In this document: positions 32,648-41,257 of the stretch, piece by piece | Layout of the letters: every line of letters starts with the position of its first letter | Numbering within the stretch: position 1 is the stretch's first letter | Assembly: GCF_018603905.1 (NCBI RefSeq) | Contig: NZ_JAHFZZ010000008.1 | Coordinates: forward strand, 1 to 64,000 | Length of the DNA stretch: 64,000 nucleotides | Reading direction: 5' to 3' | DNA from: Nonomuraea sp. NEAU-A123 | Lineage (GTDB): Bacteria; Actinomycetota; Actinomycetes; Streptosporangiales; Streptosporangiaceae | The notes under the pieces: generated by a model | What the model saw: the letters and a program-made list of their open reading frames with translations, nothing else | The model's database searches: none | Told to the model about the DNA's origin: nothing | Program-made: the position numbers and the translations under genes

Positions 32648-33148
32648 ATGGTGATCAGGAACTCGCACTGCTCCTTCTGCGGCACCGCGTACGCCCCGGA
32701 CCAGCCCTGGCCGCGCACCTGCGCCGGCTGCGGCAACACCGCCTACCTCAACCCGCTGCCGGTCGCGGTGCTGCTGCTGCCGGTCGACGACGGCCTGCTG
32801 GTGGTCCGCCGCGGCATCGAGCCGCACCGGGGCGAGCTCGCCCTGCCCGGTGGGTTCATCGACGTGGGCGAGACCTGGCAGCAGGCCGCCGCCAGGGAGC
32901 TGTACGAGGAGACGGCCGTCGTCGTCGACGCGGAGCGGGTCCGGCTGTTCGACGTGCACAGCGCTCCCGACGGCACCCTGCTGGTCTTCGGGCTGGCACC
33001 ACGGACCATCTCGGCCGCCCTGCCGCCGGTCGTGCCGACGGCCGAGACCATGGAGTGGTTGCTCATAGACGGGCCGCGGGAGCTGGCGTTCCCGCTGCAC
33101 ACCCAGGTCACCTCCGCGTACTGGGAGCGGCGCTCAGCCTTTCACTGA
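32648..33148 (+). CDS. Nudix hydrolase with N-terminal zinc ribbon
   Basis: A 166-aa hydrolase. A zinc ribbon at residues 8-29 (CSFCGTAY...CAGCG) precedes the Nudix fold. The Nudix box is complete apart from the last Gly: GGFIDVGETWQQAAARELYEET, with the metal-binding RELYEE core. The zinc-ribbon arrangement recalls NudC-type enzymes acting on NADH or nucleoside diphosphate derivatives, but this protein is shorter. It is probably co-transcribed with the kinase. Its last 15 bases overlap the convergent permease gene. Confidence 0.9.
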   Translation: MVIRNSHCSFCGTAYAPDQPWPRTCAGCGNTAYLNPLPVAVLLLPVDDGLLVVRRGIEPHRGELALPGGFIDVGETWQQAAARELYEETAVVVDAERVRLFDVHSAPDGTLLVFGLAPRTISAALPPVVPTAETMEWLLIDGPRELAFPLHTQVTSAYWERRSAFH

Positions 33149-33955
33149 TCCGGCGAAACTGAAGGAACCGGCGAGGTACTTGTTCACGGCGACGTAGAGG
33201 ACCACGGCCGGGGCCGTGTAGATGATCGAGAAGGCGGCCAGCTCACCGTAGGCGGTCTGCCCGTACTGCGAGAGGAAGGTGTAGATGGTCACCGCCGCCG
33301 GCTGCTTCTCCGGCGTGTCGAGCAGGACGAACGGGGCGAAGAAGTTCCCCCACTGGCCGACGAAGACGAAGATGGCGACGACGGCCACACCGGGCGCCAT
33401 CAACGGCCCGACGATCTTGAGCAGCGACTGCACCCAGCCGGCCCCGTCGACCCAGGCGGACTCCTCCAGACTCACCGGCACGCCGTCCATGAAATTCTTC
33501 ATCATCCAGATGGAGAACGGCAGCGAGCTGGCGGCCAGGAACAGCACCATGGCCGGCACCGACCCGTACAAGTTGAACCGGAAGAACATCGAGTAGACCG
33601 GCACCATGATCGCCGTGACCGGCAGGCCCGTGGTGAACAACAGCGTCAGCATGAAAGGCCGCTTGAAACGCAGGGTGTAGCGGGAGAGCGGGTAGGCCGC
33701 GAGCCCGGCGACGATCACGGTGAGGATCGCGGTGCTGCCGGAGATGAGGATCGAGTTGATGATCGGGTGGTAGACGGTCTCCCAGGTCAGCACCGCGCTG
33801 AAGTTCTTGACCGAGAAGTGAAAGGTCGGCTGGGCGGCGAGGTTGGCGTCGGGTTGCAGCGAGGCGAGGACCATCCACAGGAACGGGCCGAGGAAGGCCA
33901 GCGCGATCACCGCGAGCGAGATGAGTGCCGCGCCACGGGCGGCTGCGCGCGTCAT
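33134..33955 (-). CDS. Carbohydrate ABC transporter permease (MalG-like)
   Basis: A 273-aa membrane subunit with six helices, the first at residues 8-30. The EAA loop LEESAWVDGAGWVQSLLKIVGPLMAPG couples to an ATPase encoded elsewhere (probably a shared MsiK-type protein, as none is present here). The stretch VPVYSMFFRFNLYGSVPAMVLF is typical of CUT1 permeases. The ATG at 33955 shares one base with the stop of the partner permease (TGATG). The longer upstream frame is antisense noise inside that partner. Confidence 0.92.
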   Translation of the reverse strand: MTRAAARGAALISLAVIALAFLGPFLWMVLASLQPDANLAAQPTFHFSVKNFSAVLTWETVYHPIINSILISGSTAILTVIVAGLAAYPLSRYTLRFKRPFMLTLLFTTGLPVTAIMVPVYSMFFRFNLYGSVPAMVLFLAASSLPFSIWMMKNFMDGVPVSLEESAWVDGAGWVQSLLKIVGPLMAPGVAVVAIFVFVGQWGNFFAPFVLLDTPEKQPAAVTIYTFLSQYGQTAYGELAAFSIIYTAPAVVLYVAVNKYLAGSFSFAGSVKG

Positions 33956-34884
33956 CAGGTGTCCACCTTGATCAGTCGCAGGTACACGAGGGAGAACGCC
34001 GCGCCGATGGCGAGCATCACCAGCGCCATCGCGCTGCCGTAGCCGATCTCGAAGTAGCGGAACGCCTGCTCGTACATGTAGAGCGGGGTGGTCTGGCTGG
34101 CCGTGCCCGGACCACCGCCGGTGAGGGCGTAGATCAGGCCGAAGCTGGCCAGGGTCTGCAGCGTGATCAGCATGAGGTTCGACAGGATCGAGCGGCGGAT
34201 CAGCGGCAGGGTGATGTGCACCAGCCGCCGCCAGGTGCTCGCCCCGTCCACCGCCGCCGCCTCCAGCAGCTCTCCCGGCACGTCCGAGAGCGCGGCCGAG
34301 TAGACGAGCATGGAGAACGCGGTGCCGCGCCACACGTTGGCCAGGATGATCGCGATCATCGGCGCGGTGAAGAGCCAGTCCTGGGAGAGGCCGAGGGCGC
34401 CGAGCGCCTCGTTGAGCGTGCCCTCCTCGGCCAGGAAGGAGTACCAGCACGCCGCCGCGACCACCTCGGGCACCACCCAGGCCGCGATGACGACACCGTT
34501 GACCACGCTCCTGACCACCCTCCCTCGTCCCCGCTGGAGCAGCGCGATGATCAGGCCGAGGGTGTTCTGCCCGATGACGGCCGAGCCGATCACGAAGACG
34601 AAGGTCAGCAGGAGCGAGTTGCGGAAGTCCTCGTCGCCGAACATCTTGACGAAGTTGTCCACGCCGATGAACCGCGAGTTCACCGACGCGGCGCCGGTCA
34701 GGGTCTCGTTGGTGAAGGCGATGTAGACGCTCCACAGGATGGGCCCGACCATGAAGATCACGAACAGGATCAGGGCCGGCCCGAGCGGCAGCAGCCAGCG
34801 CAGCGTGCGCCGGGCCCGCCGGCGCGACTCCCCCTCCTCGGGGGAGCCGGCCAGCCGTGGCGGCGTCACGGACGTGACGGTCAT
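33955..34884 (-). CDS. Carbohydrate ABC transporter permease (MalF-like)
   Basis: A 309-aa membrane subunit. A charged N-terminal tail (SPEEGESRRRARRT) leads to six helices beginning LLPLGPALILFVIFMVGPILWS. The EAA motif reads ELLEAAAVDGASTWRRLVHITLPLIRRS and the C-terminal half contains ALTGGGPGTASQTTPLYMYEQAF, the usual CUT1 signature. It overlaps the binding-protein gene by 4 bases and the second permease by 1. With those genes it forms a sugar importer lacking its own ATPase. Confidence 0.92.
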   Translation of the reverse strand: MTVTSVTPPRLAGSPEEGESRRRARRTLRWLLPLGPALILFVIFMVGPILWSVYIAFTNETLTGAASVNSRFIGVDNFVKMFGDEDFRNSLLLTFVFVIGSAVIGQNTLGLIIALLQRGRGRVVRSVVNGVVIAAWVVPEVVAAACWYSFLAEEGTLNEALGALGLSQDWLFTAPMIAIILANVWRGTAFSMLVYSAALSDVPGELLEAAAVDGASTWRRLVHITLPLIRRSILSNLMLITLQTLASFGLIYALTGGGPGTASQTTPLYMYEQAFRYFEIGYGSAMALVMLAIGAAFSLVYLRLIKVDT

Positions 34885-36248
34885 GAGCCGGAGATCACCT
34901 TGTCGGGGCCGCCGACGACGCCGGGCAGCGCGTCGGCGTAGTCCTTGGCCGCCGCGTCCGGCGCCTTGGAGCCGGTCGTCATCGCCTCCATGACCTTCTG
35001 CACCTCGGCCGAGACCTTCGGGTAGACCTCGTACGCCGGGCGGTAGTGGGTGACCGAGGCCAGGTCGGTCCAGAACTTCACGCTCGGGTTGTCAGCGGAG
35101 TACTTCGGGTCGGCGGCCACGTCCTTGCGGGGGGCGAGGTCACCCGTGCCGACGGAGTACAGCAGCGTGTTCTCCTTGTTGGTCGCCGTGGAGATGAAGT
35201 CCCACGCGTCCTTCTTGTCCTTGGCGTACGAGCTCATCGCCATGACCCAGCCGCCCGACATGCTGACCGCGCCGGGTGCCTCGCCGTTCTGGGTCGGCAT
35301 GGGGGCCCAGCCCATCTTCTCGGTCCACTGCGGCCACGGTTTGGTGCTGGTCGGCTTCCAGGCGGCCGCCATCCAGGCTCCGTCGAGGTCGATGCCGAGC
35401 TTGCCGCTGGGGAACCAGTCTTGGCCGACCTTCTCCCCCAGCTTGGGGTTGAACGCGTCGGCCTGCTTCGGGCCGAGGTTCTCGCGGTAGATCGTGTTGA
35501 TGAAGCCGAGCGAGTCGGTGAAACCCTTGCCGGAGGCCACCCACTTCTTCTGGGTGTCGTCGTAGAGCGTGCCGCCGGGGGTGCCGTACAGCAGCATCTC
35601 GAAGCCCTGCATGGTGGCGGCCTCGCCGTGCGGCTTGGTGGAGTACATGCTGAAGGGGACGACGCCCGGGACCTTCTGCTTGATGGCGCGGGCCGCGGTC
35701 AGCACGTCCGCCCAGGTCTTGGGCTCCCACGGCGTCTGGACGCCGGCCTTGGCGAAGACGTCCTTGTTGTACCAGAGCCCTCGGGTGTCGGTGCTGATCG
35801 GGACGCCGTAGATCTTGCCGTCGGGGCCCTTGGCGGCCTGCTTGACCGAGTCGGGGTACTGAGTGGCCCAGTCGGGCCAGGTCTTCAGGTAGTCGTCGAG
35901 TGGAGCGAGCTTGCCGGCGGCGACGTCGGCGTTGACCTGGAACGTGTCGTGGAGGTACACGTCCGGAGCCGATTCGGCCGAACGGTTCAGCAGGGCGAGC
36001 TTGGTGTAGTACACCTCGTTGGTGCCCTGGACCGCGGTCAGCTTGATCGTCACGCCCTTGTGCGCGGCCTCGAACTGGGACTTGGCTTGTTTGAGCATCT
36101 TCTCCAGGTGCGGCCAGGAGGGTTCCACCCGGTAGAGGACCTCGATCTCCTTGGCCCCACTGCTTTTCTCCTGCGTGTCCGCACCGCACGCGCCGGCCGT
36201 TGCGGCCACCGCGACTGTCAGGATCGAGGCCACCATCGCTCGTCTCAT
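34881..36248 (-). CDS. Carbohydrate ABC transporter substrate-binding lipoprotein
   Basis: A 455-aa extracellular binding protein, CUT1 family 1. The lipobox is ATAGAC with Cys21. The core shows the expected YYTKLALLNRSAESAPDVYLHDTFQVN, GVPISTDTRGLWYNKDVFAKAG, and the ligand-hinge MSGGWVMAMSSYAKDKKDAWDFI. An AGGAG site precedes the ATG by 5 bases. The divergent ROK gene at 36360 is its likely regulator. The sugar cannot be told from sequence. Confidence 0.92.
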   Translation of the reverse strand: MRRAMVASILTVAVAATAGACGADTQEKSSGAKEIEVLYRVEPSWPHLEKMLKQAKSQFEAAHKGVTIKLTAVQGTNEVYYTKLALLNRSAESAPDVYLHDTFQVNADVAAGKLAPLDDYLKTWPDWATQYPDSVKQAAKGPDGKIYGVPISTDTRGLWYNKDVFAKAGVQTPWEPKTWADVLTAARAIKQKVPGVVPFSMYSTKPHGEAATMQGFEMLLYGTPGGTLYDDTQKKWVASGKGFTDSLGFINTIYRENLGPKQADAFNPKLGEKVGQDWFPSGKLGIDLDGAWMAAAWKPTSTKPWPQWTEKMGWAPMPTQNGEAPGAVSMSGGWVMAMSSYAKDKKDAWDFISTATNKENTLLYSVGTGDLAPRKDVAADPKYSADNPSVKFWTDLASVTHYRPAYEVYPKVSAEVQKVMEAMTTGSKAPDAAAKDYADALPGVVGGPDKVISGS

Positions 36249-36287
36249 CGGACTCCTATCTCGCCGATCCCCGAACGCGTTAACTGG

Positions 36288-36327
36288 GTTGACGAGAAGG
36301 TAAGTCTTTTTGATTTATTAAGTCAAC
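36288..36327. promoter_or_regulatory. Inverted GTTGAC/GTCAAC pair in the divergent ROK-sugar ABC region
   Basis: GTTGAC (36288-36293) and GTCAAC (36322-36327) are inverted half-sites 28 bases apart, flanking T-rich DNA that contains TTTTTGATTTATTAA. TTGACG at 36289 could also serve as a -35 element for the ROK gene. A site for the ROK protein or overlapping promoters is inferred. Confidence 0.45.
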
Positions 36328-36359
36328 GATGGAAGGCCCGAAGACACCGGGAGCCATAC

Positions 36360-37571
36360 ATGCAAATGGGGACAAATCTTCCTAAAGTGGGTCATTTCAA
36401 TCGCGCTGTCGTGCTGGAGGCGATCCAGGTTTCGGACGGCATCAGCCGCGTCCAGATCGCCGGGCGGGCCGGGCTCACCGCGCAGACCGTCTCCGTCATC
36501 GTGCGCCGGCTCCTGGAGGAAGGTCTCGTCATCGAGGACGGTTCGCTCCCGTCCCGGGGCGGCAAACCGCGGACGATCCTGCGGGTGGATCCGACCGCCG
36601 GATACGCCGTCGGCATCCACTTCGATCCGGGCGAGATCTCGTACGTGCTGGCCGACCTCGCGGGCCAGCCGGTCGCCAAGCTCCACGCCGCCGTACGCCC
36701 CGGGCCGGCGCCCGACGCGGTCATCCGCCAGATGGCCCGCACGGCCCGCAGGATGCTGCGCGAGGCGGACGTGCCCGACCGCAAGGTGTTGGGCATCGGC
36801 CTGGCCTGCCCCGGCCCGCTCGACGCCGACGGCATCATCAACGTTCCGCCGCGCCTGACCGGATGGGATCACGTGCCCATCAAGGGCCTGCTGGAGGAGT
36901 ACGCCGGGTTCCCGGTGACCGCCGACAACGACGCCACGGCGGCGGCGATCGGCGAGCGCTGGGCCGGTGTGGCCCGTGCCGCGCCGAGCTTCGCCTACCT
37001 GTATCTGGGGACCGGCATCGGTGGCGGGCTGTTCCTGGACAACCAGATCTATCGCGGACGTTCCCTCAACGCCGGCGAGTTCGGCCACATCACGGTGGCG
37101 CCGGATGGTCCCGACTGCTACTGCGGCAACCGCGGCTGCGTCGAGGCGGTCTGCTGCCCGAGCGCGATCGAAGAGACCGTACGGGCGCGCCTGGCCGGGG
37201 GCGCCGAGAGCACGCTGACCGCCGCAAAGCTCGACCACGCGGCGATCTGCGCGGCGGCCGCGGCCGGGGATCCCCTGGCCGGTGCGGTCATCGGCCAGGT
37301 CGCGGCCCGGCTCGCCGATGCCGCCGTGAGCATCGTCAACATGCTCGACATCGACCTGGTGGTGCTGGGCGGGCCCGCCATGCACGAGGTCGCGAACGTC
37401 TACCACCGCGTGGTGGCCGCGGCCGTGGCCACCCGGCCCCTGGCCCGCCGCCTGCACACGGTCCAGGTCGAGCTCTCCCCCATCGCCGTCGACGCCGCCG
37501 CGATCGGCGCCGCCTCCCTGGTCTTCCACGCCACCTACGCCCCTCGGCTCAGCACGCTGCTGAACCGGTGA
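36360..37571 (+). CDS. ROK family transcriptional regulator
   Basis: A 403-aa regulator. The winged HTH covers residues 12-60 (HFNRAVVLEAIQVSDGISRV, GLTAQTVSVIVRRLLEEGLV). The ROK domain follows, with GIGLACPGPLD, the DNDATAAAIGERW acidic site, GTGIGGGLF and the zinc cluster CYCGNRGCVE. The start at 36360 is supported by GGGAG seven bases upstream; the frame is open much further back, but only across the divergent binding-protein gene. It most likely represses the sugar ABC operon. Its 3' end overlaps the convergent hypothetical gene by 23 bases. Confidence 0.92.
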   Translation: MQMGTNLPKVGHFNRAVVLEAIQVSDGISRVQIAGRAGLTAQTVSVIVRRLLEEGLVIEDGSLPSRGGKPRTILRVDPTAGYAVGIHFDPGEISYVLADLAGQPVAKLHAAVRPGPAPDAVIRQMARTARRMLREADVPDRKVLGIGLACPGPLDADGIINVPPRLTGWDHVPIKGLLEEYAGFPVTADNDATAAAIGERWAGVARAAPSFAYLYLGTGIGGGLFLDNQIYRGRSLNAGEFGHITVAPDGPDCYCGNRGCVEAVCCPSAIEETVRARLAGGAESTLTAAKLDHAAICAAAAAGDPLAGAVIGQVAARLADAAVSIVNMLDIDLVVLGGPAMHEVANVYHRVVAAAVATRPLARRLHTVQVELSPIAVDAAAIGAASLVFHATYAPRLSTLLNR

Positions 37572-38313
37572 TCTCGTACGGATGTATTGTGCGGGCGCGG
37601 ACGACGTGGCCGGCGCGGATCTCCACGTCGAGCAGCGCCGCGTCGTCGTCGAGCGGGCAGCTCAGGGCGAAGGCCGTGTCGTCGAACCGTCCCGCCTGGC
37701 GCTCCCATTCGAGCCTGACGACGGCGTCGGCGGCGGATCCGGGCGACGGTACGGCCTGGGAGTCCACCGGCCGGCCCCACAACGCGCTCACGCCCTCGAT
37801 CCGCGCCAGGTAGAGGCGTCGCAGCCACACCGGCGTGGCGAGTTCGGCAAGCACGGCGAGTGCCGCCACCTCGTTCGGCACCACCACCTCGGACCCCTCA
37901 CCGAGGGCGGCACGCGGCGGCGCAAGAGGGTCGACGCGCAGAACGACCCCCGTACGACCGTCCGGCGCCGGGGCCGACAGCCGCCCTGAGGGGCGCGCCG
38001 GGTCGAGCCAGGTGGTCGAGCCGGACGACGCGGCGCGCGCCTCGCCATCCGAGGGACGGCTCGCGTCCGGCCCGGTGACCGAGCCCGACGACGCGGAACG
38101 CACCGCGCCGACCAGCTCGCCAAGGGTGGCGCAGACCACGGTGCCGCCGGTGGGCCGGACGACGAGCCAGCCGCCGACGGAGGGCAAGACCCGCACCCCG
38201 GGCGACGGCCGCACCTGGGTCACCGCGCGAGCCACCGCCGCACGGGCGCCCGGCCCGGCGACCCAGGGCCGCGCCCAGTCGGCATCGCCGCGCTCACCGC
38301 ACGCGCCGCACAT
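37549..38313 (-). CDS. Hypothetical protein with N-terminal CxxC
   Basis: A 254-aa protein I cannot assign. It starts MCGACGERGDADWARPWVAG, a short CGAC zinc-like tag, continues with a region predicted to fold as alpha/beta (VRVLPSVGGWLVVRPTGGTV), a low-complexity Ser/Gly/Pro/Asp stretch (about 75-120), and a C-terminal part (LRRLYLARIEGVSALWGRPV, DTAFALSCPLDDDAALLDV) that looks conserved. It lies 25 bases downstream of the SDR gene at 38339 and could belong to that operon. No signal peptide. Confidence 0.7.
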   Translation of the reverse strand: MCGACGERGDADWARPWVAGPGARAAVARAVTQVRPSPGVRVLPSVGGWLVVRPTGGTVVCATLGELVGAVRSASSGSVTGPDASRPSDGEARAASSGSTTWLDPARPSGRLSAPAPDGRTGVVLRVDPLAPPRAALGEGSEVVVPNEVAALAVLAELATPVWLRRLYLARIEGVSALWGRPVDSQAVPSPGSAADAVVRLEWERQAGRFDDTAFALSCPLDDDAALLDVEIRAGHVVRARTIHPYEITGSAAC

Positions 38314-38338
38314 CAGCCATCGCCTCTTTCCACAAAGA

Positions 38339-39067
38339 TCACGGCATGACGTCGCCCGAGTTGGGGCCGAGGGTCTGGCCGACGTAGAGGTTGCCGCCGG
38401 GGTCGCTGGCGAGTAGGACCGCTGTGGGTGCGATCTCCTCCGGGCGGCCGAAGCGGCCCAGGGGCAGTTCCGCGCGTTTGGCGGCCTTCCACTCGTCGGT
38501 GATCCCGGCGACCATCGGGGTCTCGACCGGGCCGGGCGCGATCGCGTTCACCAGCACGTTGTGCTCGGCGACCTCGAGCGCGAGCGACTTGGTGAGCCCG
38601 ATGACCCCGGCCTTGGCCGCCGCGTAGTGGCTGAGCGAGCGGCCGCCCTTGATGCCGAGCTGGGAGGCGATGTTGATCACCCGCCCCCAGCGCCGCTCGA
38701 CCATGTGCGGCACGACGTACCGGCAGCAGAGGAAGACCCCGGTGAGGTCGACCGCGATCGTCTCCGACCACACCCGCGGGTCCATCTCCATCAGCGGCGC
38801 CTCGGTGAGGATGCCGGCGGAGTTGACCAGGATGTCGATCCGGCCGAACCGGTCCATCACGGTGGAGACGGCCTCGGCGACGGAGCCGGGATCGCTGACG
38901 TCGACGGCCACGTGCCCGGCCGCCCCTATAACGGTGGCCGTGGCAGAGGCGTCCAGGTCGGCGAGGACGACCTCGGCGCCCTCGCGGAGGTACGCCTCGG
39001 CGATCGCGCGGCCGATGCCGCTCGCGCCGCCGGTGACCAGGGCGGTCCGGTGTTCCAGGGCAGGCAT
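38339..39067 (-). CDS. SDR family oxidoreductase (last of imidase-type operon)
   Basis: A 242-aa classical SDR. TGGASGIG at residues 12-19, NSAG at about 87, catalytic Ser in NIASQLG and YAAAK. D37-D39 in LADLDAS after the second strand suggests NAD preference. C-terminal NLYVGQTLGPNSGDVMP departs from the common VDGG ending. It is 10 bases downstream of the second SDR gene and in the same operon. Two different SDRs in one operon suggest successive oxidations of a hydroxylated intermediate, but this is inference. Confidence 0.9.
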   Translation of the reverse strand: MPALEHRTALVTGGASGIGRAIAEAYLREGAEVVLADLDASATATVIGAAGHVAVDVSDPGSVAEAVSTVMDRFGRIDILVNSAGILTEAPLMEMDPRVWSETIAVDLTGVFLCCRYVVPHMVERRWGRVINIASQLGIKGGRSLSHYAAAKAGVIGLTKSLALEVAEHNVLVNAIAPGPVETPMVAGITDEWKAAKRAELPLGRFGRPEEIAPTAVLLASDPGGNLYVGQTLGPNSGDVMP

Positions 39068-39077
39068 GGGTTCCTCC

Positions 39078-39854
39078 TCAGGCGGGCATGCGGACGGTGA
39101 GCCCGCCGTCGACGACGATGTTCTGGCCGGTGATGTAGCCGGCGTCGGCCGAGGTGAGGAACCTGATGACGGAGGCGACCTCCTCCGGCCGGCCCACCCG
39201 GCCCCACGGGATGTCCTGCCCGGCGCGGGCCAGGCCGTCGGGGCCGAGCGAGTTCACCGGGTCGGACGACTGCGGGGTGACGATGAGGCCGGGGATCACG
39301 GAGTTGACCCGGATCTGCCGGGGGGCGAGTTCCACCGCGAGGCTCCGGCACAGCCCGAGCACCCCGGCTTTGGCGGCGGCGTAGTGGGCGTGCTCGCCCC
39401 AGCCGTACACGCCGCCCGCGATGGAGGACACCGCCACCATCGCGCCGGCGCCGCTCATCCGGGCCGCCGCGGAGCGCAGGGTACGCAGCACGCCGGTCAG
39501 GTCGACCTGCAGCATGTCATCCCAGGCCGCGTCGGTGAGCTCCGCCAGCGGGGCCCGGCGCAGCACTCCCGCGTTGGCCACCGCGATGTCGAGGCGGCCC
39601 CACTCGTCGAGCGCGCGCTGGGCGAACGCCTCGACCTGCGCGGCGTCCCGTACGTCGACCTCGTGCACCACGCCCGCGCCGCCGGCCTGTTCGACCTGCT
39701 TGAGGGTCTCGGCGGGGTTGTGCGGGTCGCCGGGGTAGGTGCCGATGACCGTATGGACGCCGTGGGCGGCGTACGACACGGCCAGCGCACGGCCGATGCC
39801 GCTGGCGGCGCCGGTGATGACGGCGACCCGCCCGTCGGTGTCGAGGGGAGTCAC
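39078..39854 (-). CDS. SDR family oxidoreductase
   Basis: A 258-aa classical SDR. TGAASGIG nucleotide-binding motif at about 15-22, NAG at about 95, Ser in AVSSIAGG and catalytic YAAAK. It ends GYITGQNIVVDGGLTVRMPA, the usual SDR C-terminus. GTG at 39854 overlaps the MFS stop (GTGA). The 28% or so longer frame upstream lies in the MFS gene and is not real. The segment TYPGDPHNPAETLKQVEQAG after the second strand shows no acidic NAD-selecting residue, so NADP use is possible. Confidence 0.9.
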   Translation of the reverse strand: MTPLDTDGRVAVITGAASGIGRALAVSYAAHGVHTVIGTYPGDPHNPAETLKQVEQAGGAGVVHEVDVRDAAQVEAFAQRALDEWGRLDIAVANAGVLRRAPLAELTDAAWDDMLQVDLTGVLRTLRSAAARMSGAGAMVAVSSIAGGVYGWGEHAHYAAAKAGVLGLCRSLAVELAPRQIRVNSVIPGLIVTPQSSDPVNSLGPDGLARAGQDIPWGRVGRPEEVASVIRFLTSADAGYITGQNIVVDGGLTVRMPA

Positions 39855-41176
39855 AGCGCGGGCACCTTCCGCGCACCGAACATCACGAATCCCGACAGGA
39901 ACGTGCCCAGCGCGCCGACCAGCAGAGCGCCCTGGTTCCAGTCCGAGCCCGCGACGAGCATCGCCGTGATGATCGCACCGGCCGCGATGGCGCCCGGCTG
40001 GCTGATCGCGTTGATGAACGAGGTGCCCGTGGCCCGGCAGCGGGTGTCGTAGCACTCACCCATGTAGAACAGCATCGCCGAGTACGGCCCCACCAGGAAG
40101 AACATGCCCAGCGAGTAGAGCGCGACCACGGCGACGGTGCCGCTGGCGACGAGGAGCATGAGCGCGAAGATGACGCCGGACGCCATCCAGCCGAACGCGA
40201 TCACGTTGCGCCGGCCGAACCGGTCACCGGCCCAGCCGTGGAAGACGTACCCGAGGTAGCCGACCGCGTTGATCACGATGAACATCAGCAGCGAGTTGGT
40301 GAAGCCGACATGCTTGCCCTGGGTGAGCACCGTCGTGCCGAGCACGCTGAACACCTGGATGCCGAACCAGTTCACGAACCAGGCGAACCCCAGGACGAGC
40401 GTGTTGCGCAGCGCGGACCCGCGGAAGATCTCCTTGAACGGCGCCGCCTGGCTCTCGGACACGCCGTACTCGCGGGCGAGACCGGCCGCCTCCTCCGCAC
40501 GGCCCTCCTTACGCATCCGGTCGATCTTCTGCTGCAGCTCGAACTGGGGCGTCTCACGCAGGCCGCGCCGCAGGAGCGCGATCACGATGGCGGGGAACGT
40601 CGCCAGCAGGAAGCAGCCCCGCCAGCCGACCAGCGGAAGGAAGACGGCGATGAACGCCGCGGCCAGCAGTACGCCGAGCGGCCAGCCGCCCTGGACCAGG
40701 CTGTAGATCAGCCCGCGGCGCTTCTTGATCTTCTCGTCCTCGGTGACGGCGTAGATCTCGTTGAGGTACGTCGCGTTGACCGACTGCTCGGCGAGTCCGA
40801 GCCCGCCGATGGACCGTACGCCGACCAGGTAGGCGGCGTTCATCGTGGCGGCCGACACCGCGGAGGCCAGCGCCGTGCCCGACACGGTGAGGATCATGCC
40901 TTTCCGGCGGCCTAGCCGGTCGACCAGCGGGCCCACCCCGAGGACGACGACCGCGGTCCCCACCGAGATCAGCGTGGAGATCAGGGACGCCTCCGCCTGG
41001 GGCCACTTGAACTGGCCGGAGATCTCCGGCAGCAACGTGCCGAACATGATGTAGTCGTAGACCGCGAAGATCCAGGCGAACAGCGCGATCACCGTGGCCT
41101 TGCGCGTCTGCCGTACCCCGACGCGAGGCAAGGGCCGGGTGCCGGTTTCCGGGACGCCCGAAGAGGTCGTTGTCAT
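39851..41176 (-). CDS. Major facilitator superfamily transporter
   Basis: A 441-aa transporter with about 12 helices. The MFS loop motif between helices 2 and 3 is VDRLGRRKGM, repeated as GDRFGRRNVI after helix 8. The large central loop (LRETPQFELQQKIDRMRKEG, then RAEEAAGLAREYG) and IFAVYDYIMFGTLLPEI recall the metabolite:H+ symporter group that carries dicarboxylates or aromatic acids. The ATG at 41176 is preceded by AAAGGG; upstream residues to 41227 are not retained. Probably imports the substrate of the operon's amidohydrolases. Confidence 0.9.
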   Translation of the reverse strand: MTTTSSGVPETGTRPLPRVGVRQTRKATVIALFAWIFAVYDYIMFGTLLPEISGQFKWPQAEASLISTLISVGTAVVVLGVGPLVDRLGRRKGMILTVSGTALASAVSAATMNAAYLVGVRSIGGLGLAEQSVNATYLNEIYAVTEDEKIKKRRGLIYSLVQGGWPLGVLLAAAFIAVFLPLVGWRGCFLLATFPAIVIALLRRGLRETPQFELQQKIDRMRKEGRAEEAAGLAREYGVSESQAAPFKEIFRGSALRNTLVLGFAWFVNWFGIQVFSVLGTTVLTQGKHVGFTNSLLMFIVINAVGYLGYVFHGWAGDRFGRRNVIAFGWMASGVIFALMLLVASGTVAVVALYSLGMFFLVGPYSAMLFYMGECYDTRCRATGTSFINAISQPGAIAAGAIITAMLVAGSDWNQGALLVGALGTFLSGFVMFGARKVPAL

Positions 41177-41257
41177 GGAGATGCCCTTTCGGAGAAAGAG
41201 ATTGGGGGGTGTTCGCGCGTGCGTCATCGCCGGACCGGCATGAACGGCGCGGGGCCG

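Noticed and set aside
35046..36359. Long 5' extension of the ROK gene
   Set aside because: It runs through the oppositely oriented binding-protein gene and encodes no domain; a ribosome site supports the start at 36360.
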